Positions 17,100 through 25,072 of a DNA stretch of 64,000 bases are shown piece by piece. The notes under the pieces are model-generated. The model saw only the letters and a program-made list of their open reading frames with translations. It was not told the origin of the DNA and made no database searches. This DNA comes from DAITBA01 sp036824005. GTDB lineage: Bacteria; Pseudomonadota; Gammaproteobacteria; Burkholderiales; Rhodocyclaceae. How positions within the stretch are numbered: the stretch's first letter is position 1; the number at the start of each line of letters is the position of its first letter. Position numbers and translations under genes: made by a program. The DNA lies in contig DAITBA010000004.1 of assembly GCA_036824005.1 (NCBI GenBank), positions 62,001-126,000 of the forward strand, read 5' to 3'.

Positions 17100-17600
17100 T
17101 CAGTTGAAGAAGAGCCCGCCCTTGTCTCGATTGAAGTCGACGACGACGATCTGTGCCGGTTTCAGTTGCAGGGTGGCCTCCTTGGAATAGGGGAAGCCCT
17201 GGATGCGGGTGTTGTCGTTCAGGCGCACGGCCAGCTTGTGCTCACCCGCCGGCACCTCGAAGCGCTGATACACCGCGGCGATACCGTCCTTGCGGATTCC
17301 TGTCGGTGCAATGACACCGCGATACAGGGCCTGACCGTCCAGGTCCACTTCCAGGGTCAGGGGCGAGCGCTCGCGCTGGCACTCCTGTTTCTTGCGCATG
17401 TTTGGGGCCAACCTGGCAAGTTCCTCGGGCGTGCGGTCGCGGCACTCCTGCTCGCCGAAATGGCTGAGGGAGATCTTGAGCAGCGCCTTGTCCGCGGCCA
17501 GGTGCTCGTAGCGCGGGTTGGTGGCGAAGTAGCCGATGAAGGCCGCGAAGGCCCCGTAGAGGATGATCTGTCCGATCAGGCTGACGGATTTCTTAACCAT
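17100..17600 (-). CDS. Small membrane-anchored protein of the cytochrome b cluster, function unknown
   Basis: 166 residues, one N-terminal transmembrane segment (about 7-25), then a soluble domain of about 135 residues that should face the periplasm. That domain has two Cys (in EQECRDR and KKQECQRE) and a beta-rich C-terminal half reading like an Ig-type fold, e.g. RFEVPAGEHKLAVRL. No cofactor motif is seen. Its start overlaps the stop of the upstream cytochrome b-ferredoxin gene by 8 bases and it precedes the cytochrome b-reductase gene, so it is probably an accessory subunit or assembly factor of the same complex. I do not recognise a named family. Confidence 0.75.
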   Translation of the reverse strand: MVKKSVSLIGQIILYGAFAAFIGYFATNPRYEHLAADKALLKISLSHFGEQECRDRTPEELARLAPNMRKKQECQRERSPLTLEVDLDGQALYRGVIAPTGIRKDGIAAVYQRFEVPAGEHKLAVRLNDNTRIQGFPYSKEATLQLKPAQIVVVDFNRDKGGLFFN

Positions 17601-19161
17601 ATCGTGCTGCCCTCCGTGTGAATTGCTTCGGCCGCTGGGCGGCGCCCAGCGAATCCAATTGTTTGCGGAACTCGCTCAGACTGGCCTCAAGCCTGGGCGC
17701 GTCGAGCGCATCGCCCCATTCGACGCGCAGCCGTTGCGCTGGTACGTTGCTGCGCAGGTGAGGTTCGCGCGCACCGAGCAGGCGCTGGTCCGTCCAGGTG
17801 TTGCCGAGCCGGTACTGGCAGCCGTCGGTGCGACAGCCGGTCACGAACACGCCGTCGGCTCCGGCGCGCAGCGCGTACTCGACGAACGATGGCGGCAACA
17901 TGCCGGTGCAGATCAGGCTGAAGGCGGCTGTGGCGTCGTCCGCAAGCTTGCGCACATCGAAGCCTTCGTCGCAACCGAAGACGACGATCTTCGGCCCGCC
18001 CGACAACGCGGTCAGTTGTGCTTCCATCTGCCGGCGCAGAGCATTGACGGGCTGCTGGGGCATGTCGATGCCGGTCACCAGCTCCTCGACGCTGCGAAAC
18101 GGCGTCGAGGAGGGGCATGAACCCGCGCAGATGCCGCAGCTGGCGCACAAATCCGGCAGCACGCGGGCGAGCTTGTGCCCGGGCTTGTCCGGGTGGGGCT
18201 CCATGATCACCGCTGCATAGGGGCAATCGGCGAAGCAGCGGCTGCATCCATTGCAGTTCGCCGGGCTCACTTCGGCGATCGGTTGTGCCTTGGGGTGGGG
18301 CAGGAAGGGCAGCAGCAGCAGCAGCAGCGTCGTCGCGCCGAGCACGGACCAGACCGCCGCCGGCGAGGTCGCATAGGTGAGCGGATGAACGAACAGCACC
18401 AGCCAGTCGAGCCGGACATCCGTCGGGACGACGCCCAGATCGGCCGGTGCGTCACTCACCGCAGGCTTGACCAGCGCCAGCACCAGCAGGGCCGCCAGCG
18501 TGCCGAGGGCGAGCGGGCGGGCGGGAAAGTAGTCCACTCGGCTCACCCGCTGCACGTGTACCCACATGGCGAGCAGCAGCAGCAGCGGTACGCCGAGATG
18601 GATGAACACCAGCAACGTAAAGAAGCGGTCGTTCATTGCCTCGGGGGTGACGAAATTGCGGACGATGGGCTCGCCGAAGATGGGCAGCCAGTCCAGCAGC
18701 TCCGCCGAGGCGACGGCCGAGAACTGCGCCAGGCGATCCCAGGTGATCCAGTAGCCGCCGATGCCGGAAATGTAAGCCAGCCAGATCAGCGGTATGCCGG
18801 TGACCCAGGAGAACCAGCGAAAGCCGTAGTAGCGGCCGAATGCCCACTCCCGCACCAGGTGCAGCCCCATGACAAGGAGAAAGGCATCGGAGGCGTAGCG
18901 GTGGAAGCTGCGCAGGACGCCGCCGGCGAACCATTCGTCATGGGTAAAATAGCGGATCGATTCGTACACTTGGGTCACCCCGGTATCGAGCACGATGAAC
19001 AGATACAGACCGCTGACGGCGATGATCCAAAAGAAATAGAAGCCGAGTGCACCCAGATGGCGCAGCGGGTTGGCGCTGGCGCCGAAACTGGCGTCGAAGA
19101 AATCCTCGCAGCGCTGGAGGACGGCTTTAACGCTGCCGCGCAGGGCGTCATGCAGGCTCAT
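17593..19161 (-). CDS. Cytochrome b fused to a 2x[4Fe-4S] ferredoxin and an MvhD-like domain
   Basis: 522 residues from ATG 19161 (MSLHDALRG); a longer frame to 19242 is unlikely. Residues 1-290: cytochrome b N-terminal half with ligands H87, H101, H188 and H202, parallel to its neighbour. Residues 298-352: two 4Fe-4S sites (C303, C306, C309, C313 and C339, C342, C345, C349). Residues 390-500: a domain like MvhD, the 2Fe-2S delta subunit of methyl-viologen-reducing hydrogenase that docks on heterodisulfide reductase, with C397, C418, C443 and C448 and the hallmark GADGVFVTGC and CQYRLGN. It would link quinone to low-potential ferredoxin-type or disulfide chemistry. No HdrA is in the window. 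First gene of the cluster. Confidence 0.88.
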   Translation of the reverse strand: MSLHDALRGSVKAVLQRCEDFFDASFGASANPLRHLGALGFYFFWIIAVSGLYLFIVLDTGVTQVYESIRYFTHDEWFAGGVLRSFHRYASDAFLLVMGLHLVREWAFGRYYGFRWFSWVTGIPLIWLAYISGIGGYWITWDRLAQFSAVASAELLDWLPIFGEPIVRNFVTPEAMNDRFFTLLVFIHLGVPLLLLLAMWVHVQRVSRVDYFPARPLALGTLAALLVLALVKPAVSDAPADLGVVPTDVRLDWLVLFVHPLTYATSPAAVWSVLGATTLLLLLLPFLPHPKAQPIAEVSPANCNGCSRCFADCPYAAVIMEPHPDKPGHKLARVLPDLCASCGICAGSCPSSTPFRSVEELVTGIDMPQQPVNALRRQMEAQLTALSGGPKIVVFGCDEGFDVRKLADDATAAFSLICTGMLPPSFVEYALRAGADGVFVTGCRTDGCQYRLGNTWTDQRLLGAREPHLRSNVPAQRLRVEWGDALDAPRLEASLSEFRKQLDSLGAAQRPKQFTRRAARYG

Positions 19162-19332
19162 GGGCTTGGGGTTCGCGGGGCGGCATGATGTCGTTTTTCG
19201 GCGCTTCGGGCACGCTCGTCTGGGCACAGCGCCTCTGTCCACCGGCGGCCGGCGCGAGCGCTTGGGAAGCCTATGTTAGGGGCTGGCCTGTCAAAGCCGT
19301 TTGACCGGCATCAAGTCTAGAAGCAAATGCTG

Positions 19333-19360
19333 ATATTAACCCCGATTGCCGAGGGGTCAA
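19333..19360 (-). promoter_or_regulatory. Putative promoter of the cytochrome b fusion cluster
   Basis: On the minus strand, TTGACC (19360-19355) and TAATAT (19338-19333) are 16 bases apart. The -10 box is about 171 bases before the start at 19161 and the -35 overlaps the 3' end of the SCO gene. The spacing and match are fair, not strong. Confidence 0.35.
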
Positions 19361-20238
19361 GGATGACGCAGCCGGCGCCTTTTTCGGCCCTCGCGCCAGA
19401 GGAAATAGACGGCCCAGGTGAAGAAGGTGATGAAACCGACAATCTCGATGACGAAGGAATAGCTGACGCGGTACTGGCCGCTGGCCGGATCATAGACCGA
19501 GCACAGTATACGCACCCGATCGAGCAACTCGACGACCGTATTCGTCTGCGCCGGCAGCGGCGCCCCTGTCACCATGAGTTTAAGCGGTTCGACCAGGTCG
19601 TCGGCCGTGGGCTTCTCGCCATAGATCTGCCGCCGGATCACGCCGGCCGCGTCCACGAGGGTGACCTGGTTGATGTGATCGAAGCCGGCCGGGGTGGATA
19701 CATAGCTGAAACCGAAGCCGTGCGTAATGGGCTCGACGATGGCGGCTGCGGGGCTGAGAAACTCCCAGTTCGGTAGCCCGACGCCGTGCTTGAGGGCAAA
19801 GGACTTGAGCGCGTCCGGCGAATCGAAGGGCTGATTGAAGCCTATGCTGACGACGTTGAATCGGTCGGCACCGAGGGCGGCCGTGGCCGCCTCGACGGCC
19901 TTCTGCAGGTTGCGCGTGGTCGTCGGGCAGGCCTCGAAGCAGCCGGTGTAGATGAAATTAACCAGCAGGGGCTTGCCGCGATAGTCGGCCAGACGCACGG
20001 GCTTGCCGCGGCGGTCGAGCAGCGCGAAGTCTTCCACCGGCTTGCCCACCACACTCTGGGACAACTCCAGTGCCGCTTTTTCGTTCAGGGTGGTCAGCTT
20101 GACCGAGGCCGACGGATCGAGCGGGCGCGAGGTGACCTTGCTGCCGGCGTCGACATCAGCCCCGGCGGCACCGATCCAAACAACAAGGGCGGACACCCCT
20201 AGCGCGATGTCCGCCCATCGAAACAGGCCTCGCCGCAC
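19357..20238 (-). CDS. SCO1/SenC family copper chaperone
   Basis: 293 residues. An N-terminal segment (about 8-26) acts as signal or anchor. The thioredoxin fold carries the copper motif C100-FEA-C104-P and H188 in FDHINQ, the three expected copper ligands, so it should help build the CuA site of the subunit II encoded upstream. It has an unusual C-terminal extension with a transmembrane helix (about 265-285) and a basic tail; ordinary SCO proteins stop near residue 200-220. SenC genes accompany norSY in nitrifiers, which supports the reading of the operon as NO-reductase-like. Confidence 0.88.
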   Translation of the reverse strand: MRRGLFRWADIALGVSALVVWIGAAGADVDAGSKVTSRPLDPSASVKLTTLNEKAALELSQSVVGKPVEDFALLDRRGKPVRLADYRGKPLLVNFIYTGCFEACPTTTRNLQKAVEAATAALGADRFNVVSIGFNQPFDSPDALKSFALKHGVGLPNWEFLSPAAAIVEPITHGFGFSYVSTPAGFDHINQVTLVDAAGVIRRQIYGEKPTADDLVEPLKLMVTGAPLPAQTNTVVELLDRVRILCSVYDPASGQYRVSYSFVIEIVGFITFFTWAVYFLWREGRKRRRLRHP

Positions 20239-20253
20239 TGCGCGTGCTTCCTC

Positions 20254-21144
20254 CTACAAGTGAGCGTCGATCATCGCCGCCACGAGCACCAGCGTCAACT
20301 GGATCAGCGAAGCATGGAAGCAAATCATTGCTGCCCGCCGCCCGGGCTCGCGCGTGAGCTTCCAGGCCTTGGCGATGAATAGCCCGCCGCCGACGCTTGC
20401 CGCGGCCAGGTAGAGCATTCCCAGGCCGAAGAACACCGGCGCGATCGACGCGGCAACCAGCGCCAGCGTGCTGTAGAAAATGGTCATTGCTGCACGCTTC
20501 TCGCCGACCACCACGGGCAACATGGGTACGCCCGCTGATGCGTAATCCTCGCGGAAGGCGATTGCCAGCGACCAGAAGTGGGGGGGTGTCCAAAGAAACA
20601 GGACGAAAGCCAGCAGCAAGGGTACCGCACCCAATTGCGGATCCACCGCCGCCGCGCCGGCGAGCACGGCCCAGCTACCCGCCAAGCCGCCAATGACGAT
20701 ATTCAACCACGTACGGCGCTTCAACCACACGGTATATACCACGGCGTAAAAGAAGGCGCCGAGAAAGACGTAAAGTGCGCTCCACGCGTTGAGCGCGTAC
20801 CATGCGGCGGCCACCGATGCCACCAGCAACCCCAGAATCAAGACCAGCCAGACCGGCCCGTGCTTGAGGGCGCCGGTGACGAATGCGCGGCGCCGGGTGC
20901 GCGCCATGTGCTGGTCGAGTTCGTACTCGTAGTATTGATTGAACGCCCCCGCGCTGGCCGAAGATATCAGCACCGCCAGCGCCAGCGTGGCCATTTGCCA
21001 TCCCGTCAAGGAGGCTCCCGGCGTGACCGCCAACCCCGCCATCGCAGTGAAGGCGATGACGAAACCGATGCGCAGCTTGAACAAGCCGAGGACGTTGCGC
21101 AGCGTCTGGAACGCCGCAGGATGGGCTTGAACCTCCGTTGCCAT
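20254..21144 (-). CDS. ctaB: Protoheme IX farnesyltransferase (heme O synthase)
   Basis: 296 residues from ATG 21144, with GGAGAGGGGG upstream. A UbiA-family membrane prenyltransferase of about nine helices; the Asp-rich substrate loop is seen around NQYYEYELDQHMARTRRR, and the second conserved loop around FLWTPPHFWSLAIAFREDYASAGVPMLP is typical of CyoE/CtaB. It farnesylates heme b to heme O. It sits between the SCO gene and the heme-copper subunit genes on the same strand. Together with the divergent ctaA it implies that heme A or O is made for a terminal enzyme. Confidence 0.95.
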   Translation of the reverse strand: MATEVQAHPAAFQTLRNVLGLFKLRIGFVIAFTAMAGLAVTPGASLTGWQMATLALAVLISSASAGAFNQYYEYELDQHMARTRRRAFVTGALKHGPVWLVLILGLLVASVAAAWYALNAWSALYVFLGAFFYAVVYTVWLKRRTWLNIVIGGLAGSWAVLAGAAAVDPQLGAVPLLLAFVLFLWTPPHFWSLAIAFREDYASAGVPMLPVVVGEKRAAMTIFYSTLALVAASIAPVFFGLGMLYLAAASVGGGLFIAKAWKLTREPGRRAAMICFHASLIQLTLVLVAAMIDAHL

Positions 21145-21300
21145 TCGCGCCCCCTCTCCTTCCCGATCGATCCCTGGACGATGTTCGGCACAGAGCAGCG
21201 CCGCCATCGCTCCTTGTCAAGCGCTCGGCCGAAGCTTGCTTCGGCCGAGCACCCCCTGATTGACGCACGCGGGATACCCCCTACCCGCGCACGAGGCCTG

Positions 21301-22992
21301 TTAAGACATCGGCCAGACTTCGGACAGGTACTTCCAGTTCACGAAGTAGTACAGCACGAAGGCGATGAGCAGGATCATGGCCAGCACTACCGTTCCCGGT
21401 ACATTGACGTGGGCCGCGGAGCCGTGACCCGAAACGCTGCTGGCGACCGGAAGGGTGAGCGGAGTCGGCTTGGACGACAGCGTACCTTCGTCCAGCTTCT
21501 TGCCCAGGAAGATGGAGCAGACCACGATCAGCACCCACATGACGCCACCGATGACCGCAACCACGGCCGCCATGCCCGCCAGACCCATCATCAGGTAGGC
21601 AGCGCCGGGCCATTCGTACTGGAAGACGCCGCCGGAGAAGGCCATATCCCAGTGACGGCGCGAGACGCCCAGCGTACCGGCACCCATCATGACCAGCGAC
21701 ATGACGTACATTGCCAGGCCGAACACGTAGGGCTGGATCTTGGCCATGCCAGCAAACATCACCTCGCGCTTGAACAACGTCGGGATGAGGAAGTAGGTCA
21801 CCGCCATGAACGCCAGCGTCGTGCCCGCAACGACCGTGGCGTGGAAGTGGCCCGGTACGTAGTAGGTATTGTGCATGAGCAGGTTCAACTGTTCCGCTCC
21901 CAGCACGACACCGGAGATGCCACCCAGGAAGCCGAAACCCACCAGGGAGATGAACATGCCCGAAAATGCCGGGTTGCCCCAGGGAGCCTTGCGCAACCAC
22001 TCGAACAGGCCGTTGTTGTAGCCTTTTGCCCGCTGCGCCGCTTCGATCGCACCCGGAACGGTGAAGCCGTGGATCATGGAAGCGAGCACTGCGAAGTACA
22101 TGAAGTAGGAGGTGTTGAGAACCTTCCACTCGGAGCTCACGCCCGGGTCGGCCAGCAGGTGGTGCGCGCAGGCCAGTTGCAGGAAGAGGATGTAAAGGAA
22201 GTAGGCGAAGCGCGACACTTTCTCCGACAGCGGCTTGGCGCCGAAGACGATGGCGGCGATCGCGTACCAGATGGCAACGTGGGCCGAGACATTGATCTGC
22301 TGCGAGCTGTGGCCCATGCCCCACCACACCAAGCGGTAGAGCTGCGCATCGATCTCCTTGATATAGCCGATCGACCAGAGGAAGGTCGGGATCAGGATGA
22401 TGGCGCCGGAGGCGATGGTGAAGATGGCGATGATTGCCGCCGTCACCGCGCCGAAGGTCACGAGCGGGACTGAGCCCTCATAAGTCTTGTCGTTCTTCGC
22501 CACCACGAGGGTGCCGAGGAAGACGAAGCAGCCGAGCAGCGCGCCGACCGCGAACAGGATCAGCCCGAGGTAGAAGTGGGGCTTGGCCTGCATCGGTGCG
22601 TACGAGGTGAACATGACGTTCGATTCGCCCTGGAACATGGCGACGTTCGTGACGATGGAACCGATCACCATGAGCCAGAAGCCGAGCCAGGCAATCTTCG
22701 GTGTCGCCAGCCGGCATCGCAGCAGCGTCGATGAGGCGAAATAGAGCACGGCGATCTCGAAGAAGATGATCCAGAAGATCAGCATGTCCACGCCGTGGAT
22801 GGTCAGCACCTGGTAAAAGGCGTCGGCCTCGAGCAGGCGGATCGCCGGCCAGCGCGTCAGCGCGACCAGAATCGCGGTAACGCCACCGACGACCATGGAC
22901 AGCACCGCTGCCACGGCATGCCAGCGCATCAGCTTTTCCGCGGCGACGTCGTATTGCAGCCCCGTGCGAGGGCAGGTACGGTAGGTAGCCAT
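21301..22992 (-). CDS. B-family heme-copper enzyme subunit I, sNOR (NorS)-like nitric oxide reductase
   Basis: 563 residues, about 13-14 helices. Low-spin heme ligands H66 and H384, high-spin heme H382 (GHFHA), CuB ligands H228, H277 and H278 (AHHLLADPG). The helix VI motif GHPxVY of oxygen reductases, whose Tyr is cross-linked to a CuB His, here reads GHSSQQ: position +4 is Q232, not Tyr. Loss of this Tyr marks NO reductases within the superfamily. Together with the CuA subunit and SCO gene this fits sNOR (norSY-senC of nitrifiers). Automatic annotation would probably say cytochrome c oxidase subunit I. Oxygen reductase activity is unlikely but not excluded. Confidence 0.85.
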   Translation of the reverse strand: MATYRTCPRTGLQYDVAAEKLMRWHAVAAVLSMVVGGVTAILVALTRWPAIRLLEADAFYQVLTIHGVDMLIFWIIFFEIAVLYFASSTLLRCRLATPKIAWLGFWLMVIGSIVTNVAMFQGESNVMFTSYAPMQAKPHFYLGLILFAVGALLGCFVFLGTLVVAKNDKTYEGSVPLVTFGAVTAAIIAIFTIASGAIILIPTFLWSIGYIKEIDAQLYRLVWWGMGHSSQQINVSAHVAIWYAIAAIVFGAKPLSEKVSRFAYFLYILFLQLACAHHLLADPGVSSEWKVLNTSYFMYFAVLASMIHGFTVPGAIEAAQRAKGYNNGLFEWLRKAPWGNPAFSGMFISLVGFGFLGGISGVVLGAEQLNLLMHNTYYVPGHFHATVVAGTTLAFMAVTYFLIPTLFKREVMFAGMAKIQPYVFGLAMYVMSLVMMGAGTLGVSRRHWDMAFSGGVFQYEWPGAAYLMMGLAGMAAVVAVIGGVMWVLIVVCSIFLGKKLDEGTLSSKPTPLTLPVASSVSGHGSAAHVNVPGTVVLAMILLIAFVLYYFVNWKYLSEVWPMS

Positions 22993-23005
22993 TGTTGTTC
23001 CCCCC

Positions 23006-23545
23006 TTACTTCACGTAGATGCGGCCGAGCATCGAGTGGTGGCCGATGCCGCAGTACTCGTTGCAGACGATGGCGTAGGTGCCGGGTTTTTCGGGCGTCA
23101 TCTTGATGACATGCTCATAGCCCGGGACGATCTCGATGTTGATGTTCACCGGCTGCAGCGAAAAGCCGTGCAGATAGTCCATCGAGGTGATGTGCAGCTT
23201 GTACTGCTTGCCGGCTTCCAGTTCCAGGATCGGCCACCAGTCCCACAGGCGCGAGATCAGATAGACATCGCTGCCTGCCGGCGGCGCGACAACGGGGATT
23301 TTCTTGTCGGTTTCTTCGCGCACGGTGTACTGCTTGACCATCTGCTCGGTTTTGGCAACGAACATCTCGCGCGTGGTCTTGTACTTCTCGTTGGACAGGT
23401 TCTGCCGGCCGTTGATATGCCAGTAGATCATGAAGAAAAACATGAACAGCGCCCAGACCAGTGCCAGGAAAATATAAAACACTTCCTGCTTTCCGACGGG
23501 CTCCTTCCACCAGTTTCGACTCGGCGGCGGCAGAATTGCACTCAT
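23006..23545 (-). CDS. CuA-containing subunit II of the sNOR-like enzyme
   Basis: 179 residues. One transmembrane helix (about 22-42), then a cupredoxin domain. The binuclear CuA site is complete: H126, C161, E163 (main-chain), C165, H169 and M172 within CNEYCGIGHHSM. The single-helix form is typical of B-family (ba3-like) enzymes and of NorY. It should accept electrons from a periplasmic cytochrome c, such as the c4 types encoded at 58.2-59.6 kb. The gene ends 14 bases before subunit I starts. Confidence 0.92.
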   Translation of the reverse strand: MSAILPPPSRNWWKEPVGKQEVFYIFLALVWALFMFFFMIYWHINGRQNLSNEKYKTTREMFVAKTEQMVKQYTVREETDKKIPVVAPPAGSDVYLISRLWDWWPILELEAGKQYKLHITSMDYLHGFSLQPVNINIEIVPGYEHVIKMTPEKPGTYAIVCNEYCGIGHHSMLGRIYVK

Positions 23546-23580
23546 GACATCCCTCCCTCAGGAACGAATAGCTAAACCGA

Positions 23581-23751
23581 TTATTTCGCGACCGGGATGG
23601 ACGCGATTTCCATGACCCCCCAAAGGATGTAGAGCACCGTCGGAACGGTGATCCCGAGGAACAGCAACAGGAACGGATTGTCCAGCACCTGCTGCATCAC
23701 GGGAATTCGTTCTTCTTCCTGTTCTTCGGGTTGGCGGGCGGCGTTGTTCAT
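23581..23751 (-). CDS. Small single-helix membrane subunit, first gene of the sNOR-like operon
   Basis: 56 residues from ATG 23751 with AGGAGG correctly placed upstream; the longer frame to 23856 crosses the promoter region and is rejected. A charged Glu/Gln-rich N-terminus is followed by one helix (about 28-50: FLLLFLGITVPTVLYILWG). Position, size and topology match the small accessory subunits (IIa / CcoQ-like) of B- and C-family heme-copper enzymes. It is 35 bases upstream of subunit II. There is no sequence motif that proves the role. Confidence 0.75.
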   Translation of the reverse strand: MNNAARQPEEQEEERIPVMQQVLDNPFLLLFLGITVPTVLYILWGVMEIASIPVAK

Positions 23752-23843
23752 GGGTGTCCTCCTGGGCTTATTTTCGCAGATGGGCAATGGCCGACAGATT
23801 CTCCGGCGGTGGGAAGGTACGCTCCCGCCCTTGATACCGACCT

Positions 23844-23857
23844 TGATCCATGTCAAA
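23844..23857 (-). promoter_or_regulatory. FNR/DNR-type binding site upstream of the sNOR-like operon
   Basis: The site reads TTGATCCATGTCAA on the plus strand, i.e. TTGAC-ATGG-ATCAA for the operon. It matches the TTGAT-N4-ATCAA consensus of FNR/DNR/NnrR regulators at 9 of 10 fixed positions. It is about 93 bases before the first start codon, with a weak TACCTT at roughly the right distance for a class II site. This fits control by low oxygen or NO. Confidence 0.5.
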
Positions 23858-23981
23858 CCCTAGGGCAAATTGTCGCAGGGGGCGTCGGTGCAACGCCCGC
23901 CGGCGCTGGCGTACCGCGGCTATCGCGACGGGACCGGGGCGGTTGTTACCCGCCCGCGGCGGGGCGAGGCTCGTTGTCGCA

Positions 23982-23987
23982 TATAAT
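23982..23987 (+). promoter_or_regulatory. Putative -10 box of the ctaA genes
   Basis: A perfect TATAAT lies 35 bases before the ATG at 24023. No good -35 box is seen 16-18 bases upstream, so an activator or extended element may be needed. Confidence 0.35.
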
Positions 23988-24022
23988 CCACGCTCCGCCT
24001 GATCGAGGATCCCCTGTCCGTC

Positions 24023-25066
24023 ATGGATGCGGCCGCGCGCCGCCAGGTCGCCGCCTGGCTATTCGTTTGTTGTGCCATGGTCTTTGCCACCCTGGTAGTG
24101 GGTGGCGTGACGCGACTCACCCACTCCGGCCTGTCCATTGTCGAGTGGCAGCCCATCGTCGGCACCATTCCGCCGCTGACCGACGCGGACTGGCACCAGG
24201 TCTTCGAAAAATACCAGCAGACGCCCGAGTACCAGAAGGTCAACCGCGGCATGAGCCTCGGCGAGTTCAAATACATTTTCTACTGGGAGTACTTCCATCG
24301 CCTGCTCGGACGCAGCATCGGGTTGGTGTTTCTGCTCCCGTTTCTGTATTTTGTGTTCAGGCGCAGGGTCGACGCCGCGCTCTTGCCCAAGCTGACCGGC
24401 ATATTCGTCCTTGGCGGGCTGCAGGGGGCCATGGGCTGGTACATGGTCAAGAGCGGCCTGGTGGACAATCCGCGGGTGAGCCAATATCGCCTGACGGCGC
24501 ACCTCGGCCTTGCATTCATCATATTCGCGGCCATGCTCCGGGTCGCCCTCGATCTGCGCGCGCGCCGCGGCGACGGTTGGGCCGGCGAGTCGCTGCGCAG
24601 ATTGCAGCGGTTCGCGACCGGTCTGGCGCTGCTCATCTTCTTCATGGTGCTCACGGGGGGCATCGTCGCCGGCATTCGCGCCGGCCTGGCTTACAACACG
24701 TTCCCTCTCATGAACGGCCATGTCGTGCCGCCCGAGATCCTCATGCTCGAGCCCTGGTACCTGAACTTCTTCAACAACATGGCGACGGTGCAGTTTGTCC
24801 ATCGGACGATTGCATGGTTGCTTGCGCTCATCGTTCCGTATTTCTGGTTCAAACTGCGCCAGGTCGATACCGGCCCGCGGGCGCGCATCGCGAGTAATTG
24901 GCTCCTGCTATCCCTGGCCGTGCAGATTGCCCTGGGCATCACCACGTTGCTCTACGTGGTGCCGGTTCCGCTTGCCGCCGCGCACCAGGCCGGCGCCATG
25001 GTGGTCTTCGGCATCATGCTCTGGGTCAGCCACGAACTGCGGGTGCCCGCTGGGCGTATCGCCTAG
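24023..25066 (+). CDS. ctaA: Heme A synthase (COX15/CtaA family)
   Basis: 347 residues, eight helices. The N-terminal VVGGVTRLTHSGLSIVEWQP and the paired His segments (EYFHRLLGR; TAHLGLAF; VQFVHRTIAW; AAHQAGAMV) are typical of the alphaproteobacterial/mitochondrial type, which oxidises the C8 methyl of heme O to the formyl of heme A. It is divergent from the sNOR-like operon and followed 6 bases later by a second, different COX15 protein. With ctaB across the intergenic region the heme A pathway is complete. Confidence 0.93.
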   Translation: MDAAARRQVAAWLFVCCAMVFATLVVGGVTRLTHSGLSIVEWQPIVGTIPPLTDADWHQVFEKYQQTPEYQKVNRGMSLGEFKYIFYWEYFHRLLGRSIGLVFLLPFLYFVFRRRVDAALLPKLTGIFVLGGLQGAMGWYMVKSGLVDNPRVSQYRLTAHLGLAFIIFAAMLRVALDLRARRGDGWAGESLRRLQRFATGLALLIFFMVLTGGIVAGIRAGLAYNTFPLMNGHVVPPEILMLEPWYLNFFNNMATVQFVHRTIAWLLALIVPYFWFKLRQVDTGPRARIASNWLLLSLAVQIALGITTLLYVVPVPLAAAHQAGAMVVFGIMLWVSHELRVPAGRIA

Positions 25067-25072
25067 TCCGCC

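Noticed and set aside
15095..19161. Cytochrome bc1 or b6f complex
   Set aside because: No Rieske protein, no cytochrome c1 or f, and no C-terminal half of cytochrome b with the PEWY motif; the b domains are fused to other redox modules.
21301..23545. Ordinary oxygen-reducing cytochrome c oxidase
   Set aside because: The catalytic Tyr position is Gln, so this reading is much less likely than an NO reductase, although heme A synthesis genes are adjacent.
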